A DNA stretch of 64,000 bases, taken from Halorubrum lacusprofundi ATCC 49239. Lineage in GTDB: Archaea > Halobacteriota > Halobacteria > Halobacteriales > Haloferacaceae. The stretch spans positions 1,674,001 to 1,738,000 of the forward strand of contig NC_012029.1 of NCBI RefSeq assembly GCF_000022205.1, written 5' to 3'. A program made the translations under genes and the position numbers. This document shows positions 41,378-50,975 of the stretch, one piece after another. A model generated the notes under the pieces. That model was not told the origin of the DNA. It did not search any database and saw nothing but the letters and a program-made list of their open reading frames with translations. Every line of letters begins with the position of its first letter. Within the stretch, counting starts at the first letter, position 1.

Positions 41378-44083
41378 ATGACGGCCGTGAACGTTCGGGG
41401 GCCGATCCTCTCCGTCGGAGAGACACGCACGGTGTCGACGTCGTACGGCGATCGCGAGCTCCGGGAGCTCCGGATCCGGCCCGACCGCGGCGCCGGCGAC
41501 GCGGTCGACGTGACGCTGTGGGGCAAGTGGACCGAGACCGCCGAGCACGCCGAACCGGGCATGGAACTGCTGGTCACCGACGCCGAGGAAGACGAGTTCG
41601 GCGGCGAGACGGGCTACGCGACCACGGGCGACTCGTGGGTCGTGCTCGAACCCGACTTCCTCGTCGACGTGACCGGGATCCGGTCGTGGGTGCAGTGCCC
41701 GCGGATGTACTATTTAAACAAGCTCTCCGGGATTCCGCTGAACTACCCGGTCGTCAAAGGGACCGTCGTCCACGAGGTGTTCGGCGACCTGCTGCGCGGG
41801 ATGGAGTTAGAGGACTCCGTCGTCGACCGCGTTGAGGAGGCGGGCCTCGAACTCGGTCTGCTGGGCTACGAGCCCGAGGAGGTCGCCGACGAGGTGCGCC
41901 GGAACGCCGCCGCGATCGAGGGGTGGCTCTCGCAGGGCACGCTGACCGACGAGGACACGTGGCGGTCGGAGTTCACCCTCATCTCGCCGACGTTCGGCTT
42001 AAAAGGACGCGCCGACGCGCTCCGGCGCGGGACCCCCGTCGAGCTGAAGACCGGGAAAAACACCAAGCGGGAGCCGCGCTTCCACGACAAGATCCAGGCG
42101 GCCTGCTACGCGCTCATGCTTGAGGAGCGCGGCGTCGATCCCGATATCGGCACGTTGCTGTACACGAAGAATACCGCGCTCGATCGCAACGAGGAATCGG
42201 GCAATCTCGCGCCCGCCAAGGAGTTTTCCGTGGGTCAGGGCCTCTTGCAGTTCGTCGTCCGCGAGCGCAACGCCCTCGCGGCGATGGAGTGGCGCGCGCT
42301 CAACGACCGCGGCGAGCGCCCCACCGTCCCGACGGGGTACGAGGCCGACGCGAAGTGTCAGTACTGCTTCGAGCAGGACACCTGCATGGTCGTTTCCGGC
42401 CGGCTCGATCAGGAGTCGAAGGCGGGGTCGGTCGGCACGCCGGTCCCCAACGAGGAACGCGACTACTTCGACCGGTTTTACGTCGCCTTAGAGGAGGAGC
42501 GGCGTGAGACCCACGCCGAGTACCGGAAGCTGTGGGAGCAGACCCCAGAGGAGCGCGCCGCGGACGACCGCGCGCTGATCGATCTGGAACCGGTCTCACA
42601 GACCGAGATCGACGACGCTCGGTGGGAGCTCCGCGCTCGCAAGCCGGGCGACGCCGTCTCGAAGCTCCGCGAGGGCGACGTGGCACTTGCGAGCGACGGC
42701 GACCCCGTGACCGGCCACGGCGAACTCGGCCGCATCACCGCGCTGAGTGAGGACGAGGTCGTCGTCGAGACCGACGAGCCGGTCGAGCTCCGGCGGCTCG
42801 ACGTGTACCCCTCCGAGATCTCCGTCGACCGCTCGCTCACCGCGCTCCACGACGCGATCTTAAAAGGGAGCGAGGCGCGCAAGGACGTGCTGTTCGGCCG
42901 GCGCGAGCCGGAGTTCCGGGATGCTGCTGACCGCCCCGCCGACGCCCCCGAGGCCTACATCGACAACAACGCATCCCAGAACGAGGCCGTCTCACTCGCC
43001 GTCGACGCCGAGGACGGCGCACTGATCCACGGGCCGCCGGGCACCGGGAAGACGTACACCATCGCTCGGACGATCCGCGCGCTCGTCGAAGAGGGGAACC
43101 GGGTGTTGCTCTCGGCGTTCACCAACCGGGCGGTCGACAACGCCTTGGAGGCCCTGCGCGATCAGGGCTTTGACGAGGTGCTCCGTGTCGGGAGCGAAAC
43201 CGGCGTCCGCGACGACATGCAGGACGTGCGGCTCGTCCAGCGCGGCGACCCCAACGCGAAGGCCGCCGAACTGCGGGACGCACCGGTCGTCGCCGCCACC
43301 ACCGCGGCCTGCGGCTCTCGCGTCCTCCGCGAGTGCGAGTTCGACGTGGCCCTCGTCGACGAGGCCTCACAGCTCACGGAGCCGGGCACCCACGCCGCGA
43401 TCAACCGTGCGGACCGGTTCGTCCTCGTCGGCGACCACGAACAGCTCCCCCCGGTCGTGCGCGCGGAGAACGACCTCCAGACCTCTCTCTTCCAGCGGCT
43501 CATCGAGGAGTACCCCGACGCGAGCGTCATGCTCGACCGCCAGTACCGGATGAGCCAGCGCATCCAGGCGTTCGCCTCCGCGGAGTTCTACGACGGCGCG
43601 CTCCGCCCCGCGACCCCCGAAGTCGCGGGCCAGACCCTCCGCGACCTCGGCGTCGACCCCGCCGACCTCCCCGACGGGCTCGCGGGCGGCGTCGACTTCG
43701 ACGACCCGGACGGGACCCGCGACGGGAACCGGAACGTTCGGGAGGCCGAGCGCGTCGCCGAGATCGTCGACGCCTACGTCGCCGCCGGCGTCGATCCGGA
43801 CGACATCGGCGTCATCGCCCCGTTCCGAGCGCAGGTCGCCGAGATCGGTCGGCGGACCGCGGTCACCGTCGATACCGTCGATCGCTTCCAGGGCTCCTCG
43901 AAGGAGGTGATCGTCGTCTCGCTGGTCGCGACCGGCGATCTCGACGGCCCGATCTTCGAGGACCACCGCCGGATGAACGTCGCGCTCACGCGGGCGAAAA
44001 AGCAACTGACGCTGGTCGGCGACGACGATGCGCTCGCCTCGGAGCCGTTCTACGCGCGTATGCTGGAGTGGGCGCAGCGGTGA
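41378..44083 (+). CDS. Dna2-like nuclease-helicase
   Basis: 901 residues from the ATG at 41378. The N-terminal part is an OB-like segment, then a RecB/Cas4-type PD-(D/E)xK nuclease (HEVFGDLL, RADALRRGTPVELKTGK) flanked by four Cys (107, 327, 330, 336), likely holding an iron-sulfur cluster. From about residue 470 it is a superfamily 1B helicase: Walker A GPPGTGKT near 551, ALVDEASQLTEP, LVGDHEQLPPVVRAE, MSQRIQAFASAEFYDG and VDTVDRFQGSSKEVI with NVALTRAKKQL. Probably processes flaps, replication intermediates or broken ends with 5' to 3' polarity as in Dna2. Confidence 0.9.
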   Translation: MTAVNVRGPILSVGETRTVSTSYGDRELRELRIRPDRGAGDAVDVTLWGKWTETAEHAEPGMELLVTDAEEDEFGGETGYATTGDSWVVLEPDFLVDVTGIRSWVQCPRMYYLNKLSGIPLNYPVVKGTVVHEVFGDLLRGMELEDSVVDRVEEAGLELGLLGYEPEEVADEVRRNAAAIEGWLSQGTLTDEDTWRSEFTLISPTFGLKGRADALRRGTPVELKTGKNTKREPRFHDKIQAACYALMLEERGVDPDIGTLLYTKNTALDRNEESGNLAPAKEFSVGQGLLQFVVRERNALAAMEWRALNDRGERPTVPTGYEADAKCQYCFEQDTCMVVSGRLDQESKAGSVGTPVPNEERDYFDRFYVALEEERRETHAEYRKLWEQTPEERAADDRALIDLEPVSQTEIDDARWELRARKPGDAVSKLREGDVALASDGDPVTGHGELGRITALSEDEVVVETDEPVELRRLDVYPSEISVDRSLTALHDAILKGSEARKDVLFGRREPEFRDAADRPADAPEAYIDNNASQNEAVSLAVDAEDGALIHGPPGTGKTYTIARTIRALVEEGNRVLLSAFTNRAVDNALEALRDQGFDEVLRVGSETGVRDDMQDVRLVQRGDPNAKAAELRDAPVVAATTAACGSRVLRECEFDVALVDEASQLTEPGTHAAINRADRFVLVGDHEQLPPVVRAENDLQTSLFQRLIEEYPDASVMLDRQYRMSQRIQAFASAEFYDGALRPATPEVAGQTLRDLGVDPADLPDGLAGGVDFDDPDGTRDGNRNVREAERVAEIVDAYVAAGVDPDDIGVIAPFRAQVAEIGRRTAVTVDTVDRFQGSSKEVIVVSLVATGDLDGPIFEDHRRMNVALTRAKKQLTLVGDDDALASEPFYARMLEWAQR

Positions 44084-44104
44084 GGGGGCCGGTGGCTCGA
44101 CCCC

Positions 44105-44821
44105 CTACTCCACGTCCGCGTCGGGGTCCGTATCGGTCACGATCCCCGGCTCCTTGCTCGCGATCACGACGATCCGATCGGTGAGGTCCTCGATCGTGTT
44201 CGCCAGTTCGTCCAACAGGATCGCGAGCTCTCGGTAGACGAGCGGCTGGTCGATGTCGGTGTCGGCGAAGGCGGTCTCGATGGCGTCGTTGCGGAGGTCG
44301 TCGCACTCGCTTTCCAGATCGCGGATCGCCTCGATGCCTTCGGTGAGCGTCTCGGTGGCGTCGCTCCGCGCAAGCCCGCGGACGAACCTTTCGACCACGT
44401 CGCCGAGGACCGCGGTCATCTTGGTGATCCGATCGGCCATCTCGCGCATGTCGCGGAAGGAGTCGGTGTCCGCGTCCGGCCGCATCATGGCCACCTCCTG
44501 AACGATCCGTTCGGTGTGGTTCGGGACCACGTCGAGCTCCTTATAAAAGTCGAGCAGCGCGGACTCGTTGAAGTTGATCCGGGTGTTCAACAGGCCAATG
44601 TCGTCCGGGCCGGCGTTGGTGATGACGCCCGTGATCTCCCTGACTTGGTCGTCGCACTCGCTTTCGAGGGCGGCAATTTCGTCGACCGTCTCGCGGTACG
44701 GGCCGCCGCTCGCGTACTCGTCGAAGGCCTGCGGGAGGAGGGCGACGCAGTCGTCGATCCGATCGAGGTACGTGGCGGTCTGGGCCTCGAGTCGTTCCCC
44801 GAAGTCGGCGTCGGTGGACAT
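44105..44821 (-). CDS. DUF47 (PhoU-like) protein
   Basis: 238 residues from the ATG at 44821 (MSTDADFGERLEAQTATYLDRIDDCVALLP). A helical bundle with the DUF47 hallmarks: ALESECDDQVREITGVI, LNTRINFNESALLDFYKELDVVPNHTERIVQEVAM and RDLESECDDLRNDAIETAF, the metal-binding E-x-x-x-D-x-x pairs. These usually regulate a PiT phosphate transporter next door; here none is adjacent (the only PiT seen is at the window start). Convergent with the Dna2-like gene. Confidence 0.85.
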   Translation of the reverse strand: MSTDADFGERLEAQTATYLDRIDDCVALLPQAFDEYASGGPYRETVDEIAALESECDDQVREITGVITNAGPDDIGLLNTRINFNESALLDFYKELDVVPNHTERIVQEVAMMRPDADTDSFRDMREMADRITKMTAVLGDVVERFVRGLARSDATETLTEGIEAIRDLESECDDLRNDAIETAFADTDIDQPLVYRELAILLDELANTIEDLTDRIVVIASKEPGIVTDTDPDADVE

Positions 44822-44926
44822 GTGCTGACCCACGCACGTTGGGGCTAAAGAGGTTCCCTCGCGTTTCGTCGATCGTGAGGGTTCGGGCGTTCTCTCCGGT
44901 GTCTGCAGTCGCATAGCTGCGCCCGG

Positions 44927-46003
44927 CTACAGCCCGTCGACCGTGTCGAGCGCCGCCTCGATATCGGGAACGTCGAACCACTCGCGATCGGTGTACGCGT
45001 TCGTCCCGGCCGCGTACAGCTCGGAGACCGCGTCAACGACCGCCTGCGGCAGCGGTTCGGGGTCGCGCTCGCAGAGTTCGCGCCAGTCGTCGATGTCGCG
45101 GTCGGCGACCGCCGTTTTTGCCTCTGTCACGGCCTCGACCCACGCGGGGTCGTTCGCCTTGTACCACTGGCGGACGACCTCCTTCGAGATCCCCCGTCCC
45201 CCGTAGGAAAAACGATTCTCGTCGAACGTGCCGACCACGTCGGCGACGCGGAGTTCGCCGTCCGTGTACAGGCACTCGATCTTTCCGTCCTCGTGGACGA
45301 AGCCGGCCGCCTCGGCGCGCTCGGTGACGACCCGGTTCACGTCGCGCGCGAGCGATTCGAGAGCGTCGATGTCGGCTCTGCCGGCGATCTGATCGGCCTC
45401 GGCGCGGGTCAGGTAGCGGTCCTGCTGTTCGTACTTCGTCGAGAACTCCACGACCGGCTCGGGGAGGTCGACCGGCCCGTCGGGCCACTCGTCGGCGTCG
45501 ATATCGGGGTCCGCGTCGAGCCCGAAATCGGCGGGGTCGGCGCGCCGCCGCAGGCTGGACCCGACCGGGACCCGGTTCCGGAAGACGACCTCCAGCGGGA
45601 CGAGGTAGTTCTCCCCGCCCGCGGCGTGGAAGGCGTCGTAGTCGTAGCCGGCCTCGGGGTCCTCGTAGGGAAGGTCGGGAACCTGCGTCAGGTCGATGGC
45701 CATCTCCGTCGGCGGGGCGGTCGCGTCGGCGAGCGGGACGATCCCGGTCTCACCCTCCTCGCCCGCGTCAACGTCCCGGCCGGGATCCGCGACGCCCCGG
45801 TAGTGGGTCGGGATGCCCTCGTCTTCCAGCAGTTCGAAGTTGAACGCGCCCATCGCACAGAGGCTCGCGCCCTTGCGCGGGATCGCGTCCGGCATCTGCC
45901 CCCAGTCGAACACCGAGTAGGCGTCGGTGAAGACGAACCGACCCCGGCCGAGCGAGTCGGCGGTCGCGGGCTCGTCGACGCGGAACTCCTTGACGCTCGT
46001 CAT
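44927..46003 (-). CDS. purC: Phosphoribosylaminoimidazole-succinocarboxamide synthase
   Basis: 358 residues from the ATG at 46003 ([39 protein letters not shown]). Purine step 8: CAIR, aspartate and ATP give SAICAR. Conserved parts include [81 protein letters not shown] and [27 protein letters not shown] (in parts). Larger than bacterial PurC, mainly from acidic insertions, as usual for haloarchaea. Divergent from the aTrm56 gene. Confidence 0.9.
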   Translation of the reverse strand: MTSVKEFRVDEPATADSLGRGRFVFTDAYSVFDWGQMPDAIPRKGASLCAMGAFNFELLEDEGIPTHYRGVADPGRDVDAGEEGETGIVPLADATAPPTEMAIDLTQVPDLPYEDPEAGYDYDAFHAAGGENYLVPLEVVFRNRVPVGSSLRRRADPADFGLDADPDIDADEWPDGPVDLPEPVVEFSTKYEQQDRYLTRAEADQIAGRADIDALESLARDVNRVVTERAEAAGFVHEDGKIECLYTDGELRVADVVGTFDENRFSYGGRGISKEVVRQWYKANDPAWVEAVTEAKTAVADRDIDDWRELCERDPEPLPQAVVDAVSELYAAGTNAYTDREWFDVPDIEAALDTVDGL

Positions 46004-46181
46004 ACTGCACCCGGCGACCGCCTCCCCCATGAATCTTTCACTTACGTGGTCACCTCTATCCGGTTTTGACGGGAACGATCCACGGTCGTGGCTATACTCG
46101 TCGGAAGGCCTGCCGTCGAGGAGGACGGCCCCGACTAGCCCGCATCGAAAGGACCACGCCGCTCGCGGGCGCACCGCCGGT

Positions 46182-46742
46182 ATGCACGATGCGCGCGAGG
46201 TCGTCGTCCTCCGGTACGGCCACCGGCCGGGCCGCGACGACCGCATGACGACGCACGTTGGGCTCACGGCCCGAGCGCTCGGCGCCGACCGGGTGATCTT
46301 CCCAGACAACGCCGGGCAGTCGGCGGAGACGGTGCGAGACATCACCGACCGGTTCGGCGGCCCGTTCGCGGTCGAACTGCGCGACGACCAGAAGGCGATC
46401 GTCCGGAACTTCGAGGGCGTCGTCGTCCATCTCACGATGTACGGCGAGCGCGTCCAAGACGTGGAGGGAGACGTTCGCGAGTCGATCCAAGGGGGCGACG
46501 GCCTCCTGATCGTCGTCGGCGGCGAGAAGGTGCCGTGGGCGCTGTACGAGCGCGCCGACTTCAACGTGGGCGTGACGAACCAGCCGCACTCCGAGGTCGC
46601 CGGGCTCGCCGTGTTCCTCGACCGGCTGTTCGAGGGGACGGAGCTGGACCGCGAGTGGGAAGACGCCGACCGGCGGGTGATGCCGGAGGCGACCGGCAAG
46701 ACGGTGATCGACGCCGACGAAGAGCGCAGCGACGGGGACTGA
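46182..46742 (+). CDS. tRNA (cytidine-56-2'-O)-methyltransferase (aTrm56)
   Basis: 186 residues from the ATG at 46182 ([33 protein letters not shown]). SPOUT-class SAM methyltransferase acting on C56 of archaeal tRNA. The knot region [15 protein letters not shown] and [42 protein letters not shown] (in part) are diagnostic. Length normal. Transcribed alone. Confidence 0.92.
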   Translation: MHDAREVVVLRYGHRPGRDDRMTTHVGLTARALGADRVIFPDNAGQSAETVRDITDRFGGPFAVELRDDQKAIVRNFEGVVVHLTMYGERVQDVEGDVRESIQGGDGLLIVVGGEKVPWALYERADFNVGVTNQPHSEVAGLAVFLDRLFEGTELDREWEDADRRVMPEATGKTVIDADEERSDGD

Positions 46743-46815
46743 TCCGGATCGGGGCGTACCATCCTCCGGTGGTACCGGCGTCGCACCGCTCGTCACCGTC
46801 GGCGAAACCGGTCGC

Positions 46816-48315
46816 TCAGCAGTCCTCGCTCTCGCGGTCGACACCGCGGCGCTGGCGCTCCCGGTCGTCGTCGACGACCTCGGGCGTGCCGCTCAGAATT
46901 CCTCGCATCCCCGACATCGGCTCGCCGACCTTGAGCCCGTGGCTGGTGATCTGGAACTCGCGGATGGTCCGCTCGAAGTCGCTCGTTCGCTTTTTCAACA
47001 CGCCGATCGCCTTCCGCATCTCGCCGTGAACCTCCAGGTGGCGGAGGAAGACGATGTTGTCCGCGAGGTAGCTGATGTTCTCCATCGTCGCCTGAAACTC
47101 TCCCGTGACGTTCCGCGTCTCGTCGACGAAGATCGCCGTCACGCCCGCGTTCTTGAGATATCGGCCGAGCGCGTGCATCTGCTGGAGCATCATCCCCTCC
47201 TCGCCGCGCAGCGTCAGCCGGTACCCGGCGATCCCGTCGATCATGACGATGTCCGCGCCGCGCTCTTCGACCTCCTCGCGGACCATCCGCCCGAACTCCT
47301 GTGGGGACCGCTCTAACGCCTCCACCTCGTTCACCTGGAGGGTCCCTTTCTCCATCATCTCGTCCACCGGGATGTTTACCGCGCGCGACCGAGTGAGGAA
47401 CGTCCCCTTGTTCTCCTCGAAGAGATAGATGACGGAGCGTTCCCCCCGACCCGCGGCCTCCTTCATGAACTGGGTGCTCAGGGTTGTCTTCCCCACGCCG
47501 GTCGGCCCGCTCACGACCGTGACGGTCCCCCGTTCGATCCCGCCGTGGAGCAGCTCGTCGAACTCCGGGATCCCCGAGGAGATCTGCTCGAACGTGGCGT
47601 CCTCGTCGCGCTTTCCGGGCTGGAGCGCGGGGTACACCTCGATGCCCGAGTCGGTGACCCGGTAGGCGTGCTCCCCGCTCTGGGTCGCCGATCCGCGGAA
47701 CTTCGGGACGCGGACCGTCTTGCCGTACTCCGCCGCGTCCAGCCGGATCGTCCCGTCCGTGATGAACTCGAGATCGTCCGTCGGCAGCGATTCGGTGTTC
47801 TGGACGGTGAAGAGCACCGTCGCCTCCCGGTCTTTCAGGAAGCGCATGAACCCGACCACCTGCTTCCGGAACTGGTAGTCGTCGGACAACAGGAAGCGGA
47901 GCTGGGTCAGCGGGTCGACGACGACGCGGTCGGGGTCGACCGCGGTCACGCCCGCGACGATCTTGTCGGTCAGCGGCTCCCGCTCGACCTCGGCGGGCGC
48001 GAACACCTCGTACGAGTCGTCCTCGACGAACACGTCCGCGCTCGGGCTGAGATCGAGGAACTCGATGGCGTCGGTGTCGAAGCCGAGCGCCGCCGCGTTC
48101 GCCTTCAGGTCGCGGAGATCCTCCTCGAGGTTGATGAAGAGCACCGTCTCCCCCTCGTCGACGCCCTGCTGGAGGAAATGGAAGCTCAGGATCGTCTTTC
48201 CGCTGCCGGCCTGACCGCGGACCATGTAGCTCCGCTCCGGGACGAGCCCCCCCGACAGAACTTCGTCGAGTCCCCGGATGCCGGTCGAAGCGCGACCGGC
48301 AAGTGGTGTTGACAT
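46816..48315 (-). CDS. Double-domain KaiC-like ATPase
   Basis: 499 residues from the ATG at 48315 (MSTPLAGRASTGIRGLDEVLSGGL); an ATG three codons earlier is possible. Two KaiC/RecA domains. The first has Walker A GQAGSGKT near residue 40, LFINLEEDLRDL, and Walker B RVVVDPLTQL. The second has Walker A SGPTGVGKT, IYLFEENKGTF, and DIVMIDGIAGYR, and ends with a basic/acidic tail. The EE pair of KaiC is retained in both domains. Homologous haloarchaeal genes are the cirA/kaiC-type proteins and signalling ATPases. No kaiA or kaiB is nearby. Role is probably signalling or gene control. Confidence 0.88.
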   Translation of the reverse strand: MSTPLAGRASTGIRGLDEVLSGGLVPERSYMVRGQAGSGKTILSFHFLQQGVDEGETVLFINLEEDLRDLKANAAALGFDTDAIEFLDLSPSADVFVEDDSYEVFAPAEVEREPLTDKIVAGVTAVDPDRVVVDPLTQLRFLLSDDYQFRKQVVGFMRFLKDREATVLFTVQNTESLPTDDLEFITDGTIRLDAAEYGKTVRVPKFRGSATQSGEHAYRVTDSGIEVYPALQPGKRDEDATFEQISSGIPEFDELLHGGIERGTVTVVSGPTGVGKTTLSTQFMKEAAGRGERSVIYLFEENKGTFLTRSRAVNIPVDEMMEKGTLQVNEVEALERSPQEFGRMVREEVEERGADIVMIDGIAGYRLTLRGEEGMMLQQMHALGRYLKNAGVTAIFVDETRNVTGEFQATMENISYLADNIVFLRHLEVHGEMRKAIGVLKKRTSDFERTIREFQITSHGLKVGEPMSGMRGILSGTPEVVDDDRERQRRGVDRESEDC

Positions 48316-48388
48316 ACGACTCACACCGCGTCCTAGATCATTATAAATGGGTAACTCTTAGTGGTCGCGCGGTCGTCTTACAGGAAGC

Positions 48389-49866
48389 ATGGCCTCAGAC
48401 TCCGAGGGGACCGACGACGACCTCCCTTCCGGAAGATCGTCCGACTCGGACGACGAGGCCCGCGTTCTGCTTTTCATGCGGTCGGGTCGCGATCGCGAGC
48501 TGGTGGCCGAAGCCATCGGCGACCGGTTCCGCGTCGAGGTGACGACGGACGCGGCTGCGCTCGAATCGACGTTCGACTGCTGCGTCTTCGGCACCGGCGA
48601 GTTCGACCGGGTCGCCGGAGCGATCGAGCCGCGGCGGGAGCGCGCGGCGCCCGCCTTCCTCCCGTTCGTGCTGCTCGCGGGCGACGACGCGTCGCCGGCG
48701 GCGGCGGAGGCCGCGTGGGACCACGCCGACGACGTCGTCGAACTCCCGGTGCGAAAGCGGGCGCTCCGCACCCGGATCGGGAACCTCGTCGAGCGGCGAC
48801 ACACCTCCCTCCGGCTCGCGGCTCGCGAACGGAAACTCGCCGACACGGTCGACGACCTCCGACTCAAAGAGCGCGCGATGAACGAGGCACCGGTCGGCAT
48901 CACGATCGCGGAGTCCGGCGACGACGGGAACCCGATCGTGTACGCGAGGGGTTCGAGGCGCTCACCGGTTACGGCTCGGAGGTGTTAGGCCGGGACTGCC
49001 GGTTCCTGCAGGGCGAGGGGACGAACCCGGAGACCCGGGCGACGCTCCGCGAGGCCATCGACGACGAGCGGCCGGCGTCGGTCGACATCCTGAACTACCG
49101 GTGCAACGGCCAGCAGTTCTGGAACCGGCTCACGGTCGCCCCGATCAGCGACGCGGACGGGGAGGTCACTCACTACGTCGGCTTCCAGACGGACATCACG
49201 GACCGGAAAATCCGCGAGCGGCGGTTGGAGGTAATGAACCGCGTCCTCGATCACAACCTCCGGAACAAGATGAACCTCCTCGCCGGGTACGCGGACCTGT
49301 TGCGGAGCGACCTCGACGACCCGGACGCGCTCAAATCGGTCGAAGTGATCGCCGAGACGACCGACGACCTGATGCGGATCGCGACGGCGGCCCGGAAGAT
49401 CGACCACACGCTCTCGGCCCCCTCGCCGGCGGCGACGAGCGCCGGGCTGCGCGGCGGGATCTCGCAACTCGCGAGCCGGATGCGCGATCGGTACCCCGCG
49501 GCGACGATCACCCTCTCACTCCCCGAGGACGACTCGCTCGACACGACGGTCGTCGGGCTGCCGACGGCGATCGAGGAGGGAGTGGAGAACGCGATCAAAC
49601 ACAACGACAGCCCGAACCCCGCCGTGGACGTTCGCGTCGAGCGACGATCGCCGGAGTGGCTCGCGGTCGAGATCACCGACAACGGTCCCGGCATTCCCGA
49701 CCACGAGACCCGAGTCCTCGACCGCGGTGAGACGCCGTTAACTCACGCGGACCGACTGGGTATCTGGCTGATCTACTGGGTCGTGAGCAAGGCCGGCGGC
49801 GAGTTCTCGGTCGACACGTCCGCCGAGGGGACCACGCTCCGACTGGTCGTGCCCGCGAACCCCTGA
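48389..49866 (+). pseudogene. PAS/LOV-type histidine kinase, frameshifted
   Basis: The reading frame starting at 48389 encodes a degenerate receiver-like domain (FDCCVFGTGEF without a clear phospho-acceptor Asp) and the start of a PAS domain up to NPIVYA. The continuation GFEALTGYGSEVLGRDCRFLQGEG, the rest of the PAS, the H-box NRVLDHNLRNKMNLL, N-box ENAIKHND, DNGPGIP and LGIWLIYWVVSKAGG lie in another frame ending at 49866. The join is at about 48945-48950, where NPIVYA-NEGFEAL would be expected and four bases appear missing. All domains are otherwise intact, so this is a recent mutation, a sequencing error or recoding. The Cys in GRDCRFLQ is the LOV flavin-binding position. Confidence 0.82.
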
Positions 49867-49892
49867 TCTCTCGGCGGCGACCGCCTCCGTGC

Positions 49893-50915
49893 TCACAGCG
49901 CCCGTTTCGACCGGATCCGTGCGAGCCGCGTTCGCGCCTCCTGCCGGCTCGTCCCTCGCACTCGACCAGTCTCGGCGTCCGCCATCGAGATGAGCGAAAG
50001 CCGGTCGAGGAGCGGCGGCCAGTCGGCGGCACCCGCGGCGTCGCTGGCGAACGCAACCGCGTTTCCGAGTCCCTCGCGCTCGGCGGTCCCGACCCGCGCG
50101 ACCGTCCCGTCCGCGTCCCGACGCCCGCCCGCGACGTAGAGCCGGTCGCCGACGGTCGCCGGGACCCACGCCGGCAGAAGCAGTATCCAGAGCGCAACGC
50201 CGACAACCGCGTACGCCCACGACGGGATCCGGTCGCGCTCCGGCTCGTACCCGTGGATTCGATTGACGCGACGGTCCGCCGCCGTCCGGTCGCCGCGGTG
50301 CCCGACGAGCAGGGTCGCCAGAAGCGCCACCGTCTCGACCGCTGCGAGCGCCGGGAGCAGCGCGGTCGCGACGAGCGCTTCCCGAGTCCGGAGCCGGACG
50401 AGCGCGTGCCGGAGCGCCGCGTCCCGGTCGGCCTCCGGCAGCGAGAGGAGCCGCGTCGAGACGACGAGCCGCGAGCCGCGGTGGCCGTCGGCGACGGCAA
50501 CGTTGGCGGCGTCGGCGCGGACGACCGTCACTTTGGGAGCGTCGACGCCGACCTCGTCCGCGAGCGTCGCCACGCGGTCGGCGACGAAGTCGGCGGGGCG
50601 GTTATCCAATTCGGCCTCGGGGAGCCGGGCGATCCGGCGGTCGACCACGATCGGACCGAGGAGCGCGGAGCCGCCGAGTCCGACGACGACGGCGGCGATA
50701 ATCCCCCCGAGAACGCCCGGGCCGGCGACGCCGAGGCCGGCGGGTCCGAGGAGCGCGGCGGCGGGGACCAGCGGGACGGCGGCGAGCAGGACGGGGACGG
50801 CGAGAAGCGCAAGCACGCCGACGGCCCGGCGGACACGCGTTCCGCCCGTCGGAGATTCGGCTCCGTCGGACTCCTCCGAGCCGTCTCGCTGGTCGCCGCC
50901 GCCGGTCGATGCCAT
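49893..50915 (-). CDS. HtpX/M48-like membrane protein lacking the zinc motif
   Basis: 340 residues from the ATG at 50915 (MASTGGGDQRDG). Acidic head, two N-terminal transmembrane helices (residues about 30-65 and 68-95), then the M48-like region: ADRVATLADEVGVDAPKVTVVRADAANVAVADGHRGSRLVVSTRLL (in part), where HtpX has its substrate strand. The segment that should be HExxH reads HALVR at residues 170-174, so the catalytic Glu and second His are missing. Two later helices and a DADGT segment follow. Best read as a non-catalytic paralogue, possibly regulating a real HtpX. Divergence may hide other family ties. Confidence 0.72.
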   Translation of the reverse strand: MASTGGGDQRDGSEESDGAESPTGGTRVRRAVGVLALLAVPVLLAAVPLVPAAALLGPAGLGVAGPGVLGGIIAAVVVGLGGSALLGPIVVDRRIARLPEAELDNRPADFVADRVATLADEVGVDAPKVTVVRADAANVAVADGHRGSRLVVSTRLLSLPEADRDAALRHALVRLRTREALVATALLPALAAVETVALLATLLVGHRGDRTAADRRVNRIHGYEPERDRIPSWAYAVVGVALWILLLPAWVPATVGDRLYVAGGRRDADGTVARVGTAEREGLGNAVAFASDAAGAADWPPLLDRLSLISMADAETGRVRGTSRQEARTRLARIRSKRAL

Positions 50916-50975
50916 ACGACCGTGTCGTGTCACAGGCGGGGTAAAGCTTTGCCGGAGGCAATCGACGGCGTTAGG

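Noticed and set aside
46182-46742. Longer start at 45927 for the aTrm56 gene
   Set aside because: The extra 85 residues are antisense of the purC N-terminus; the family starts at [20 protein letters not shown].
48361-49866. Single 501-codon kinase frame starting at 48361
   Set aside because: Its first 195 residues are an Arg-rich shadow of the true upstream frame (48389-48950); the PAS domain crosses frames.
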